Below are positions 1 through 11,012 of a DNA stretch of 64,000 bases, piece after piece. Within the stretch, counting starts at the first letter, position 1; every line of letters starts with the position of its first letter. This DNA comes from Avena insularis (lineage: Eukaryota; Streptophyta; Magnoliopsida; Poales; Poaceae): contig JAJUPC010000235.1 in the NCBI GenBank assembly GCA_023614405.1, forward strand, positions 62,001-126,000, written 5' to 3'. Below the pieces are notes generated by a model, which did no database searches, was not told the DNA's origin, and saw nothing but the letters and a program-made list of their open reading frames with translations. Both the position numbers and the translations under genes were made by a program.

Positions 1-1040
1 GCGGCCTAGGCATTTCTCTAACATACATACAAACTCCATGATCTTACAAGTTCCACTTTTATTTCACACCGTCAGGATCCATAAGTAAAAGAACATGATA
101 TCAACGAGGTACTAAGTACCAACGAAGTGTTGAAAACGTTCCCCATGAAACATGGTTCTGCTAACTTCAACTCATAAAGCGCAAGCATATACGCAACAAA
201 GAAGGACGCAATGGTTCAGGTTTATTAAGTGCAAGAAAATAAAGTGTGCCATCAAGTTCGTGAGAGCTTTACTAACTAACTTTCTCATAACAATCAAACA
301 TTTTATTCGAAAGAAAACAAGGCATATTGAATATGCACGGAAGTAGCAAATGATGCTAATAGGTAGGTATGGTGGAAACTTTGGCAATAATTGGTTTAAG
401 GGACTTGGAAACTTGAGTAAAACATACTTAGTGTAAGTGAAGGCTAGCAACAGTAAGGGAGCGACAAACGAGAGAGCAATAATGGCCATAATCATGCAGA
501 GCGACAAAACATCATTGATCAAAGCATAAAGTGATACTACAAGTTGACAACTAAAGGATCATAAAGGCTTAAGGTGACTTGAGATAGTCAGAACATGGTG
601 TGAGCATGCGCCAAGTCAACCCAAATAAAGCATCAAAGGAGAATACCACTATACTTATGCTTTATTATGCTAAAACAACGCATGATTCATCCAAGGCACA
701 TTAAGCAATCTCAATTGTTTATAACAAGTCATGCTACAGCAAAGAATACTAAGCATAAAGCCAAAACAATAGCAAGCATGTCATGACAAAGCATAGGCCA
801 CAATCAAAAACAAGCTCTCTTTACCACTTAAGCATGAGCTTTCCTACTCTTTTCCAATCCAAACCAAACTATTTGAAAACCAATGTATGAAAGAGGGGGT
901 CCAACCAATTTATTCAGAAAACTAAGCAAACCAAGCAAACGAAAACCAAAAGAAAAAAGAAGACGCTCCAAGAACAACACAACTGTGCATGAAACAATAA
1001 AAATGAAGCGTTTGGAAGAAACCTGGGATTTTTATTGATG

Positions 1041-1129
1041 AAGAAGGGGATGCCTTGGACATCCCCAAGCTTTGACGCTTGTACTTCTTGGATATTTCTT
1101 GGGGTGACACGCGTGGCATCCCCAAGCTT
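1041..1129 (-). other. Duplicated polypurine-tract-like motif forming a hairpin (D copy)
   Basis: On the minus strand AAGCTTGGGGATG occurs at 1060-1072 and 1117-1129, next to inverted segments (GGGGATGCC / GGCATCCCC type) that could fold into a hairpin. The arrangement is conserved in element A at 57303-57387, and the same 13-mer is the real polypurine tract of A at 59353-59365. Function is unknown; seen directly as a repeat, the structure is inferred. Confidence 0.55.
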
Positions 1130-2005
1130 GAGCTTTAGTCCATCCTTCATCTCATTACTCATTCCTTCCATACACCTGAAATTTTTCCTTCATACAAAAC
1201 TTCACACAATCTTTATTAGCAACATTAGTGCACTCAAGATAAATAAGTCTTAAGGTTCAGTTCTAACACCAAATAAACTTCCATTAGAACACTAGCTACT
1301 GTAGCACTTCCCTCAAAAAGCTCAATTCCCCAAAAGAACTCAAAAAGGAACCAACAAGAAGCAAATGCAGAAAATGGCAGAAATCTGTCAAAACAGACCA
1401 GCAGGTAAAGACGAATTTTTTCGAAGACCTTCTGTTTCTCAAATTAAAAAGTGTTAAACTAATGAAAGTTAGATAACAACCTGGGGAAGAAGCACAAAAC
1501 TTCACGCCTCAAAAGGACGTACAGAGATTTTACACGAATGTTTACGGTGAAGCACATAAATCTGTTTCGGGACAGCAACTTTCCCAATCATTACATCTCT
1601 CTCATTATAGGTTACTCTTGGAACAAAAAGCAAATAAAAAGGATAAGGAGAGGTTATTACTGAAGTAATAACTTACAAGACTCATCTAAAACTTTTGGGT
1701 TATCTCCCAATAAGTACTTTTCTTTAACGCCTTTAAGTTAGGCATAAGCAAAAACTAAAAATGGGTAAAATAGAAGTAAGCGGAGATAACCATGGTGAAA
1801 ACATTGTTTTGTTCAATGAAATCCTTTTGTTAACAAGGTTTATCAGGTCTTGTTACCAAAACAATTTCATATGAGACAAAACTTTGTATGCACTAATGAT
1901 TATGTTACCTCAACCTTGATAGCAATGGTCCCAATCATAATAGTTTCAAATTTTTCTCTTGGTATGGGACAATATATTTCTCCAACTTGAATGCCCTCAT
2001 CATGT

Positions 2006-2206
2006 TTAATTGAATTCAAAACCATAAGTCCTTTCAATCTTCTTGGGGAAATAGATAGTATGTTCCTTGTCATTAACATTGAAGGTCACCTTCCCTTGAT
2101 TATAATTAACATCTCCTCAGTATTTAAGAAAAGGTCTCCCAAGAATAATAGACATATTGTCATCTTCAGGCATAATAGTTTGAGAGGATGCTCTCATAAG
2201 AAATAT
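2006..2206 (-). pseudogene. Relic of retroviral-type aspartic protease (C-terminal part), Athila-like
   Basis: Minus-strand translation from 2173 downwards gives MPEDDNMSIILGRPFL, then a stop, then GKVTFNVNDKEHT and ends at a stop at 2006-2008. The ILGRPFL block followed by a short (K)VTFNV strand is characteristic of the C-terminal half of Athila-type gypsy proteases. An in-frame TGA lies after about 18 codons, and the active-site DTG/DSG half is not visible upstream. It sits directly downstream of the gag-like ORF, as expected for a gag-protease polyprotein. It is deleted from the sister copy A. It links this polymerase-less family to an autonomous Athila-like ancestor. Confidence 0.6.
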
Positions 2207-3265
2207 GAGTTGAAGTAAAATAGAGCATCAAAAAGCAAATTCAAAACACATTTAAGTCTAACCCACTTCCTATGCATAGGAATCGTGTATGCAAATAAAT
2301 TCACAAAGAACAAAGTGACAAGCATAGGGGAAGATAAAACAAGAGTAACTTCAAAACTTTCAGCACATAGAGAGGTGTTTCAATACCATGAAAACTTCTA
2401 CAACCATATTTTCCTCTCTCATAATAATTTTCAGTAGCCTCATGAATAACTCAACAACATAACTATCACATAAAGCATGCTTTTCATGATCTACAAGCAC
2501 TAGAGCTTTATTATAAACATCTTCAAAAGAATCCTCAGGAACATAACATTCATCCTCCTTTAGTAAGCATGGGGGACAATCAAATAATGTAAGGGATAAA
2601 GAGTTACTCTCATTAGAAGGTAGGCATGGGTAGCTAATCCATTCTTCCTCCTTTTGTTCATCACTCTCCTCCTCTTTTTCATCTAATGAGATTTCAGGTT
2701 CATCAATTTCTTCTTCCATAGGATCCTGCAAGGCATTAGTCTCTTCCATTTGTGGAAAGCATCTATTAAAATATTCAAGAATATAGCCATTTTCATCCTT
2801 GTAATTATCAAAGCAAAATTTAAGTATACCATAAACCTCATACTTATAAGGTGAATCATCAATATTTTCAAACAAACTAGCAAGTTCAAAAGCACCCTTC
2901 CAAGCAATAAATTATTCAATTTGTTCCGCATCATAAAAGTCATAAATTCCTTTAGCATAGGAAGATATGGTATCATTATCATTATACTCACATTGAAAAG
3001 GGAGGTGTTTATACCTCTTTCTGCAACGAGATTCATCACAACAATAAGTAACATTATAAGTAGAGCACACGTTTCTAGCAATGGTATACAATCTATCAAT
3101 TTGTTCCCGTAAGTGTTTCCCTTTTTGTGACAAGCGATGTTCCTTATAATAATATTTTTGATCTTCCCTGAACCCACCTTTCCAATAAGCTTCAGTTTCA
3201 AAGAAACCAACCATTGACAACAAGCATGATAAAGCAAGACAATAACAGACCAACGAAAATAACAA
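2194..3265 (-). pseudogene. Gag-like acidic ORF of element D, broken
   Basis: The minus-strand frame opens at 3265 and is interrupted by one ochre stop at 2912-2914. It resumes in the same frame (the two open blocks, 2912-3265 and 2360-2875, are separated by an exact multiple of three). A one-base loss around 2447-2451 then shifts the frame, as shown by comparison with element A, where the segment ending ERGKHG continues open. Visible features are a short hydrophobic N-terminus, several Cys in the middle (CCDESRCRKR), then a Glu/Asp-rich stretch (for example DEKEEESDEQKEEEW). No zinc knuckle is seen. Downstream lies the protease relic, so this is the gag position. The N-terminal half differs from A; only the C-terminal third is clearly shared. 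Product function is unknown beyond its gag-like position. Confidence 0.6.
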
Positions 3266-3380
3266 CTAGAGTCGGAACTAATTTTTTTTGTATTTCTGAT
3301 AAAGAAACAAGCAAACAAGGCAAAAATAAACTTAGCTTGAACAATAGTGAATCCAGGTGAACTTGATAAATAAAGCTATG

Positions 3381-3399
3381 CTCCCCGGCAACGGCGCCA
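3381..3399 (-). other. Primer binding site of D, complementary to tRNA-Asp
   Basis: On the minus strand the sequence TGGCGCCGTTGCCGGGGAG lies 14 bp inside the LTR end. Its first 18 bases are the complement of the 3' end of plant tRNA-Asp including CCA. The same PBS is found in element A at 37471. This sets the orientation of D. Confidence 0.9.
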
Positions 3400-3413
3400 G
3401 AAAATAGTCTTAA

Positions 3414-4265
3414 TGACCCACAAGTATAGGGGGTATCGCAGTATTTTCGAGGGAAGTGAAACCCAATTTATTGATTCGACACAAGGGGAGCCAAAGAATA
3501 TTTATAATCCTTAACAACTGAGTTGTCAATTCAGCTGCACCTGGAAACAATCTTGCTCACAACAGTTTATCAGTAGCAACAGTTTTGTAGTAGGAATAGC
3601 AAAGTAACAGCAGTAGTAAAGCAAAGACAGTAGTAACAAAAGCAGTAACAGTGGAATTCGAGTGCGGTAGGCATAGGGATAGATGGATGGGCGTTGCATG
3701 GACAAGACAATTCACATAGCAATCAGAACATAGGGCAATTGCAGATAAATAAGATAAAGCATCCAAGTACTAGATAATCCTAGGCATGTGTTCCATATAT
3801 AGTCATACGTGCTCACAATGAGAACTTGCACAACATCTTTTGTCCTGCCAGCCCGTTTGCAGTGGGGCCTCTAGGGAACTACTGGCAATTAAGGTGCTCC
3901 TTTTAATAGAGCACCGGAGCAAAGCATTAACACTCCGTGAACACATGTGATCCTCACATCAAAGCCATTCCCTTCCGGTTATCCCGATTTCTGTCACTTC
4001 GGGGCCATAGGTTCCCGACAACAACGTGTGTATACAACTTGTAGATAAGACCAAAAACAATATTATCATAATGAATCAATAACATGTTCAGATCTGAAAT
4101 CATGGCACTCGGGCCCTAGTGACAAGCATTAAGCACAACAAGTCGCAACAAAGTCATAAAGCACTAATAAAAGATACTAGGCACCATGCCCTAATAATCT
4201 AATGCCATTACATGAACGATCTCATCCAATCCCTACCATCCCCATAGCCTACAGCGGGGGATTAC
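3414..4265 (-). repeat. LTR of element D, downstream (R/U5) part
   Basis: This is the PBS-proximal part of D's 5' LTR. Its terminus on the plus strand is TGACCCA (minus strand ...TCA), 14 bp from the PBS. The LTR is interrupted at 4265 by solo LTR C1 and resumes at 23486, for a summed length near 1424 bp, close to the 1393-bp LTR of element A. The final 5 bp, ATTAC, are duplicated at 23481-23485 as the target site of C1. Confidence 0.85.
4261..4265. repeat. Target-site duplication ATTAC of solo LTR C1 (partner 23481-23485)
   Basis: Identical 5-bp direct repeats flank the two ends of C1 once the nested element C2 is removed. Confidence 0.85.
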
Positions 4266-6345
4266 TGTAGCATCCCAATTGTCTAACAATTGTAATGCTG
4301 CTTGGTCTAGCAATATAATGGCTACTTCAAACATATAATTGTTGCATCATAATTATATCATGCTCATGTCATCATGCCTCCTTGCATTTGAGCATCATAT
4401 AAAACCCTTTTTGATTTGGTTCTTATCTCATATGCATTATTAATTGTATTTGCCTCTTGATATTGTATTTGGTTCTTGATATATTGTTTAAATGCCCAAG
4501 TTGAGTTGGGGGCATATCTTTTATTAACTCCACCACCTTTCTTGTCATCACCCATCATTCCACCATTCCACCATATATGAGCATTGCAACTTATTTGAGT
4601 TTACCTCTAGCTCATGTGGGTTGGGATGGATCCAATTCTTTCCACATGCTCTCATCTTAGCATCATGTTGTTTTCACATCATTGATATATGAGAGCCACA
4701 TGGCCATCTTTGCTTGTCTTGTGAGTGGAACCCTTTTGCTAGCTTCCATATGTGTGGTGTTGGGGTTATTTTCATGTTTGGATATTTTTGGGCTTATTAA
4801 ATGCCTAGTGGCACATACACACTAGCAAGTCCCAATTTTATTCACACATGGCCATCTCCAACTACTCCACATGGGGCATCCTTTCATTTATTTTGCTTGG
4901 CTTTATTCCACCTTTGGAAATGCAAATGAACAATGCCATGCTTAATATTATTGTTTTCACAAGAATCAACATGGTATTAAATATTTTGCATGGGCCATGC
5001 AAGTGCCACCTTTTCTAGTATTTGGGTTTTATTTGAATCTTGAGTGGATCATCATCTCTCTCTCTTTCTCTATCCTTTCTTTTGGCTTGATCTAAGGTAA
5101 TCGTGCTTAAACCCTATCATCCCATCCCTCTCTTTTTCTTGACATGATCTTGTTAGAGCTTGTCTAGAGCATGCTTGATCTTGGCAAAGAAACACTCCAT
5201 CTATCTCTCTAAGCCCTAACCCACCACCTACCTCATCATCACCATACCCCCCTCTCTCTTAAACCCTAATCTATACCTATTCTAAACCAAACCCTAAGTA
5301 CCCTCCCTCATCTCTCCTCTCTCTACCCGAGCTACCCCACCATGACCTACCCTAGCTTGGCCCCACTTGGCCACCCTGCCCATCCAGCCCCAACCCTAGC
5401 TAAGCCTCACCCGAGCCATACCCTCCTCTACTCCCAACCCTAGCATCCACCCGAGCCACCCCTTTTTCTCTCTAGCTCTCTCTCTCTGCCTAGGGGACCC
5501 CCAGCCCGAGCCTCCCCTGCCTACCCCTTGGCCTCACCCTACCCCACCTGCCCTGCCCTGCCCTGCCCTGCCCCGACCGAGCACGTGAGGAAGGGAGGAG
5601 GAAAGGAGGCCGAGCCACCTTTTCCATCTACCCCACTCCCCACGGCACCCACGCCTCTCCCATCCCTATCTGCTCCCTCTCGGCTCTCCTTTGGCTCTCC
5701 AGATCTGGCCGAGGCGCCCTGCTCTCCCCTCTCTCTCTCCATCGCCACCGTCTACCCCCAACACCGGCCATCTTCGCCGTGGCGCTGCCTCACTCTAGAC
5801 GACAAGCGCGACAGGGAGGTGATCGAGGAGGACGAGGAGGTCCCCTGCATCCGCTCCGAACACGCCGTCGAGGAGGAGGAGGACCGGAGCCAAAGAACAC
5901 CGCGACGCCGACCCCGAAACCCTAGTTCGCTCGGCCTCTGCATCATCGTCGCCCCGCCCGCTCGATCCGACCACGCCAACATCACCTCGGTGAGCTCCCT
6001 GACCCCCTGGACATGGTCCGCCTCTCTGATCTGGCCTAGCCACGCCGGACGATGTGCCGAGCACGCCATGCGCCGGCGCGGCGTCTGCCGCTTCGCTGCG
6101 TAGAAACCCTACCTATCCGCCGCCGCCTCACAATAACGCCAAGCCACCGCGTGGTTCCGCTCACATGCTTGTGTCGCTGCTCGAGCCCAAGGCAGACCGA
6201 TCTGCGTCTGTCGGCGTAGAAGATCCACAATACGGTCGTGCTTTGCCGAAAACCTCGCTTTCTTTTTGCATCAACCCGCGGTCCACCAGTCCCACTGCTG
6301 CCCCCAGCCTTTTTGCAAAAGGTACCCAGGTTTTCAGAATTCAAT
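4266..6345 (+). mobile_element. Solo LTR C1, first part (family C, about 4.65 kb LTR)
   Basis: It begins TGTAGCATCCCAATTGTC, as do the other C-family LTRs, and is colinear with the first 2.1 kb of the C2 and C3 LTRs. It is broken at 6345 by element C2 and continues at 20909-23480, where it ends GGTAGTTACA. The joined length of 4652 bp matches C3 (4657 bp). No internal region or second LTR accompanies it and the TSD is perfect, so it is a solo LTR left by LTR-LTR recombination. The segment 5050-5780 is CT-rich low complexity and includes a (CTGCC)n microsatellite at about 5548-5573. Proline-rich frames in this GC-rich part are not genes. Confidence 0.88.
4276..4292. repeat. Terminal inverted hairpin of C-family LTR (7-bp arms)
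   Basis: CAATTGT-CTA-ACAATTG lies 10 bp inside the LTR start. The same perfect inverted repeat is found at 6356-6372 and 16323-16339. In C3 (from 43093) the last base of the right arm differs. Role unknown. Confidence 0.6.
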
Positions 6346-8222
6346 CAGAGCATCCCAATTGTCTAACAATTGTAATGCTACTTGGTCTAGTAATATAATG
6401 GCTACTTAAAATATATAATTGTTGCATCATCATTATATCATGCTCATGTCATCATGCCTCCTTGCATTTGAGCATCATATAAAACCCTTTTTGATTTGGT
6501 TCTTATCTCATATGCACTATTAATTGTATTTGCCTCTTGATATTGTATTTGTTTCTTGATATATTGTTTAAATGCCCAAGTTGAGTTGGGGGCATATCTC
6601 TTATTAACTCCACCACCTTTTCTTTCACCACCTTACAATTACACCATCCAACTAAATATGAGCTTGGCATTTACTGGTTTTACTTCTAGCTCATGTGGGT
6701 TGGGATGGATCCAATTCTTTTACCACATGCTCTCATCTTAGCATCATGTTGTTTTCACAATAGTGGTTTATGAGAGCCACATGGCCACCTTTGCCTGCCT
6801 TGTGAGTGGGACCCTTTCTCCTAGCTTCCATTTGGATTATCATGGAATTATGCTCATGTTGGAATATTTTGTGGGCTTATTAACTACCTAGTGGAATATA
6901 CACACTAGTAATTCCCAATTATAATCCAATGTGATCATCCCCATATACTCCACTTGGAATTCTTTCTAAATTCCTTTGCTTGGGCCTTACTCCATAATTT
7001 GGGATGCATAATAATAATGCCATGAAATAATATTGTTTTCACAAGTATCAACATGGCATTAAATGTTTTGCATGGCCCATGCAAGCACCACCTTTTGCTT
7101 GTCATTTGGATTTTATTAGTTCTTGGAGTGGATCATCTCTACCTCTATCTTTTCTTTTGGCTTGATCTTATTTGATCGTGCTTAAACCACCTTACCACAT
7201 CCCTCTCTTTCTCTTTCACCACCTTTCTTGCTTGTTCAAGTGTGGAGCATGCAAGCTCCTTAAGCCCTAATCCATCACCCATCTCTCTAATCATCTATCC
7301 TAGATCCTCCATCATCACCATACCCATACCCCATCTAACCTTAACCCCCATACCCCTCTCACCTAAGCCCTAAGTCCCCTCCTCTCTCTCTCGGCCTCCC
7401 CCTCCCCTTAGTCTCCATGCCGAGACCCACCTAGCTGGCTCCACCTGACCATCCAAACCCCACCTAGCTACTCCCCAACCCTAACACCAACCCTAGCCCG
7501 AGGCTACCACCCCCCCCCCAACCCGAGCCTCACCTCTCTCTCCCTAGCTCTCTCTCTGCCCTAGGGGCCCCAAATTAACCACCCCACCCTGGCCTGCCCT
7601 ACCCCACCGGCCCGCTCCCATGCGCCTGCCCTGCCTCCTCGCCCGAGCACGTGCCCGCGGAGAGCAGGAAAAAGGGGCCCCGAGCCACCTTTATCCAACC
7701 ACTCCCCACGGCACCGCCCTTCCTCCCTCTGCTTACCACCTCCCCCACAACCTCTCCTCGCTCGTCCAGATCCACCCATAGGCCTGCCCTCTCCTCTCTC
7801 TTCTCCACCGTCTCCATCTACCCCTCCCTCGCCGGCCAAACCTTCGGCCTCCACCGATCTCCCTCTACCAGCCGGTGGCGTGGCGCTCCTGGGTGTCGGG
7901 GAAGCTCACGGTCGTCCGCTGCATCGTCCTGTACGCGCCGTCGCAGAGGAGGAGCACCGGAGCCGAAGAACACCGACGCACCCGCCGCGAAACCCTAGAT
8001 CGCCGTCCGTCTGCGTGCCGCCAATCGCTCGCCTCACGAACCGATCCAACGCCCGACACACTCGCGGTGAGCCCACCTCCTCCCGGACACCCTCGCTTTC
8101 ACCGTCGTGTTCTGGCCGCGACGCGGCGCTTCGTCGAGCACCTCTGCAGGCGCCGGCTGTGTGCGTTGCTTTCGCCTCAGCTGCAGTAGCCCTATCTAGG
8201 CCCCGCCCGCTCTCAGGACACC

Positions 8223-8287
8223 TAGCCCCAGCCCACCGCACTGGTTCGCCACCCTAGCGCGCGCCCGCAGGTCCCTGGTTCGAATCC
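8223..8287 (+). other. tRNA-like segment with Pol III B-box in the LTR of C2
   Basis: GGTTCGAATCC at 8277-8287 matches the canonical tRNA B box exactly, and TAGCCCC..CTGG at 8223-8244 resembles an A box. The homologous stretch in C3 (44993-45045) spaces the two boxes 42 bp apart, close to true tRNA geometry. I cannot fold a complete tRNA from either. Most likely an old tRNA/SINE-derived piece built into the LTR, or a coincidence of composition. Confidence 0.35.
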
Positions 8288-8986
8288 CCGCTCTGCACCG
8301 CGCGCGCACCGACCTGTCCGCGAGGAAGAAGCACAGTACGGGCGGTAGTTTTGCCGATACCCCCCTGCTTTCTTTTCGTCTAAACCCGCGGTACTTTTGG
8401 CCCACTAGTCAGCCGCGCTGCCGCTTTTACAGAAAACCCCCAGGGTTCCACCGCCTCAACTCATGTCTCGCTAAGCGCGTGGCACCTTGGTCGCTCACGA
8501 CGCTGGGCTCACAAGACCCTGTGCCCCACTGTCATCCGCTAAGGCTAGAAGAGCTCAAGGTGACAAGTTTTTTCAGCGTTTGGTCCAGTAAGCAGTGGCC
8601 CCACATGTCTGTGACTGTGGCTAGCTAACCCTGAGTATAAAAAGTAATTCAGTCTATCTGTTTAAATTCAAATCTTTTCCAAATTAATTCAAATTCAAAT
8701 TTATTTCTGTTTTTAAATAACTTTTAAAATATTAATCCAATTAATACAAATAATATATGCTTTCAAATCATAAAAATGTGAGGAATTCATATATGGCCTC
8801 CAAAATATATTTTGAACATTTAAAATTCCAAGTTTATTTAAATTACAACAAATTGCCCTTTTGACTTAAATAATTAATATCTTTTGTTTTATAACTCCAA
8901 ATTTAACAAATGATAGGTCTAAAATGATTAGCTCGACGAGACCTTTCTGTTTATGCTTTCCATGGTTTGAATTGAGGCATGCATCA

Positions 8987-8999
8987 TATAAATATAAAG
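8987..8999 (+). promoter_or_regulatory. TATA box of the C2 5' LTR
   Basis: TATAAATATAAAG is the strongest TATA element in the LTR and is conserved in all four C-family LTRs (18921, 21453, 45741). It would place the transcription start near 9020. A second candidate, TATAAAAAG at about 8636, is absent from C1 and C3 and is therefore less likely. Confidence 0.6.
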
Positions 9000-10039
9000 T
9001 ATACAGCAACTAATATGAGAATAAATTGGGGCCAAAACTAAATAAAATGCTTTATTATTGTTTCCACACCTCACCCATGCCATGCTACCTTAATGCCATG
9101 CAAATTGTGCATCATTCATCATGGCATGATTGGTTGCTTGATGCATTTTATTAATATGCTTGCGCACTTTATTTATGTTGGCCCTTGTTTGTTTGGTTCT
9201 TCTTCGAATAGACGCTGAAAGGTGGATATATCAAGAGAACCAGAGCACTACCAGATCCATTCCTTGCTTCAACTGAGCTGCCGTGCAAGCACTACCACAT
9301 GCTTGCATACATACAAGACCTATTGCCTCTTTCTTATTCTTGCATCATTGAGTCGCATTGCATTAAATTGAATCCCAAGTATTGCATAGCCTTTACATTT
9401 AAACCCCAATCAAGCTTGTTCCTCCATCCCATGAGCCATTACTACAGAGTTGTTTGAGCCATGCAGTCATAGAACAACATGTGTAGGGTATGTGAGTGTC
9501 GATGGATAACGAGGTACCTAAACAACTTAACCTGAGTAGTAATGGGATAACTAATGAAAGTGGCATCGGTGAGCCATATTCGCTATTTGGTTTTTCAGCT
9601 CACTTGTGTCCTGAGGACCCCGAAAGCTTGATTCCTGTTCTTGATTATTCAAGGCTATCCACATCCGGGAGGCTTATGAACCCCCCTGAGCCAGAGCTTG
9701 ATTCATTCTTATTTCTTGGGGCCACAAACTAGTTTGAGGTTTTATTTACTATCCTGTACTTATGCCATGCTTTACTGCTTTATTTAAGATTGTGCGAGGA
9801 GCACACTGCATCGCTTAGGGCCGGACACGATTTCGCTATCGACAAGCCCAGTCACACTTTCGGTTCTCGGCCGCTTACCGTCCACCCAAACCTTGAGTCC
9901 GTCTCGTAGCCGGCCAGCTTCGTCGCGGGTAGCTTAATGGGGTGGCCCCCTGAAATATTTCTGAATCCTGGGATTGCTTTGTCGTGACTGCCTCGTTGGG
10001 TTTTGATTTGGTTTTTCCGAGGCATATCGAGTGTGTGTT

Positions 10040-10102
10040 GCTATTTGTGCACCCTCAGGTAAAACTTTCTGAAAGCCGTGTCCGCGGTTATGGACGACTT
10101 GG
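10040..10102 (+). other. Conserved LTR module with GTCCGCGGTTATGGAC (C2 copy)
   Basis: The block GTGCACCCTCAGGTAAAAC...GCCGTGTCCGCGGTTATGGACGACTTGG is present in all C-family LTRs (also near 19999, 22549 and 46824). A related version sits in the otherwise dissimilar LTRs of B (42225-42294) and E (60801-60880). GTCC and GGAC can pair to form a small hairpin. It lies in the transcribed part of the LTR. Function is unknown. Confidence 0.55.
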
Positions 10103-11012
10103 ACCACAGTTTCTCGATCATAGACAAGCACAACTAAAGTACCGCTTTTAATCGGACTAGACTAGGTACCTGACTAGTAAATAGTGCAACACTCACGGAA
10201 TGGATAATAAAAACTGCCAACGGAAGGGGAAGGTTGTTCGTCCGCTTCCTCGTCGGTAAGCGAGGAGGAGGATGGATCTGTGGATATTACCGTTATAACT
10301 GTTATAATTGTTGCTATTAATTCACGGACATCCGTCTATCTCTGGTTAGGCGGATGGTTAGCGAGTATCTATAGAATTGCTAGGGTTTATCTTCTGCTGC
10401 AATTGCGTCACCCCAGGTTGTGTTCCCTTTAGAGGCATAAAGACTTGCTGAGTACCCCTAGGGTCTCACACGATAAATTATTTGGTTCAGATGAACAGGT
10501 ACACTCGCAAGATGGATACTGGGTGGAAGAGACGGACGATGTGGGCAACGATCATTCGGTGTAGAGATTCCAGGAACGGGGATCCATGAGATCTGTGGAC
10601 GGGTTCTGCTTATTTATGGGGCATCTTATGCCGATTTGCTTCTTATCCGTACTCGTATTTTGTCTTCCGCTTCCGCTTGATACTCTGTTGATTGATGTAT
10701 GAGGAGATATCCTAAACTATTATATCTATCTAGGATATTTGGATCTTGCCGTATGGCGTTGCAATATTTCCTTTCTTTTTAGATGGGATGACTCTGATGT
10801 ACTGTTGTATGGTGGCTTGCATACATACTCATTTGTGTATGTAGTTGATCCCTTCGCCGATTCCCGCCCGTTCTTGTCCCGATGTGTGGAAATGGTTGGG
10901 ACGGCCGAAAGGTCTACCTGTGAGTGGCATTTGGGCCCCACCGTACTATTTCAACCATTTCTGCTCATCCAGGCTTGTCACTAGGAGCGTAATTCACCGA
11001 GGTAGTTACAAT

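Larger units (their letters stand above)
1..3413 (-). mobile_element. Element D, internal region of an Athila-like non-autonomous LTR retrotransposon (3' end off-window)
   Basis: Read on the minus strand, this is the internal region downstream of a tRNA-Asp primer binding site at 3381-3399 and an LTR starting at 3414. The same family occurs on the plus strand as element A: position 1 of the window corresponds to about 58405 in A, so roughly 960 bp of D's internal 3' end and its 3' LTR lie off-window. No reverse transcriptase, RNase H or integrase is visible. What remains is an eroded gag-like acidic ORF (2194-3265) and a protease relic (2006-2206). The rest (1-2000) is AT-rich, shows no credible ORF and aligns with A 57284-58405. 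Athila lineage is inferred from the tRNA-Asp PBS and the protease relic; the exact family name is unknown to me. Confidence 0.85.
6346..11010 (+). repeat. 5' LTR of C2 (4665 bp)
   Basis: It is colinear with the 3' LTR 16313-20908 and with C1 and C3. The expected first bases TGT read CAG here, so the exact edge is set by homology and by the adjacent TCAAT. The LTR ends GGTAGTTACA immediately before the PBS. It is composed of a 1-kb AT-rich start, a CT-rich stretch, a GC-rich block (7500-8460) with proline-rich spurious frames, an AT-rich block with the TATA box, and a 2-kb transcribed end. The small frame at 9496-9732 is open in part in every copy but is probably not a gene. Confidence 0.88.

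Noticed and set aside
5528..6103. 191-codon proline/serine-rich frame in C1 and similar frames at 7651-8257, 17613-18200, 40129-40560, 44428-44980, 54099-54575 and 63228-63860
   Set aside because: They lie in the GC-rich blocks of LTRs, occur in several overlapping frames on both strands, change frame between sister LTRs and have no domain. They are composition artefacts.
8215..8300. Functional tRNA gene in the C2 LTR
   Set aside because: B box is perfect, but no acceptor stem, anticodon arm or T stem pairs convincingly.
9496..9732. 78-codon frame in the C2 LTR as a gene
   Set aside because: Only about 35 codons are shared between the LTR copies and the rest differs by indels. Kept only as a curiosity in the findings.
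4266..11010. Two adjacent tandem LTRs (4266-6345 and 6346-11010)
   Set aside because: The first is colinear only with the first 2.1 kb of the LTR and its missing part continues at 20909, so it is one LTR interrupted by a whole element.
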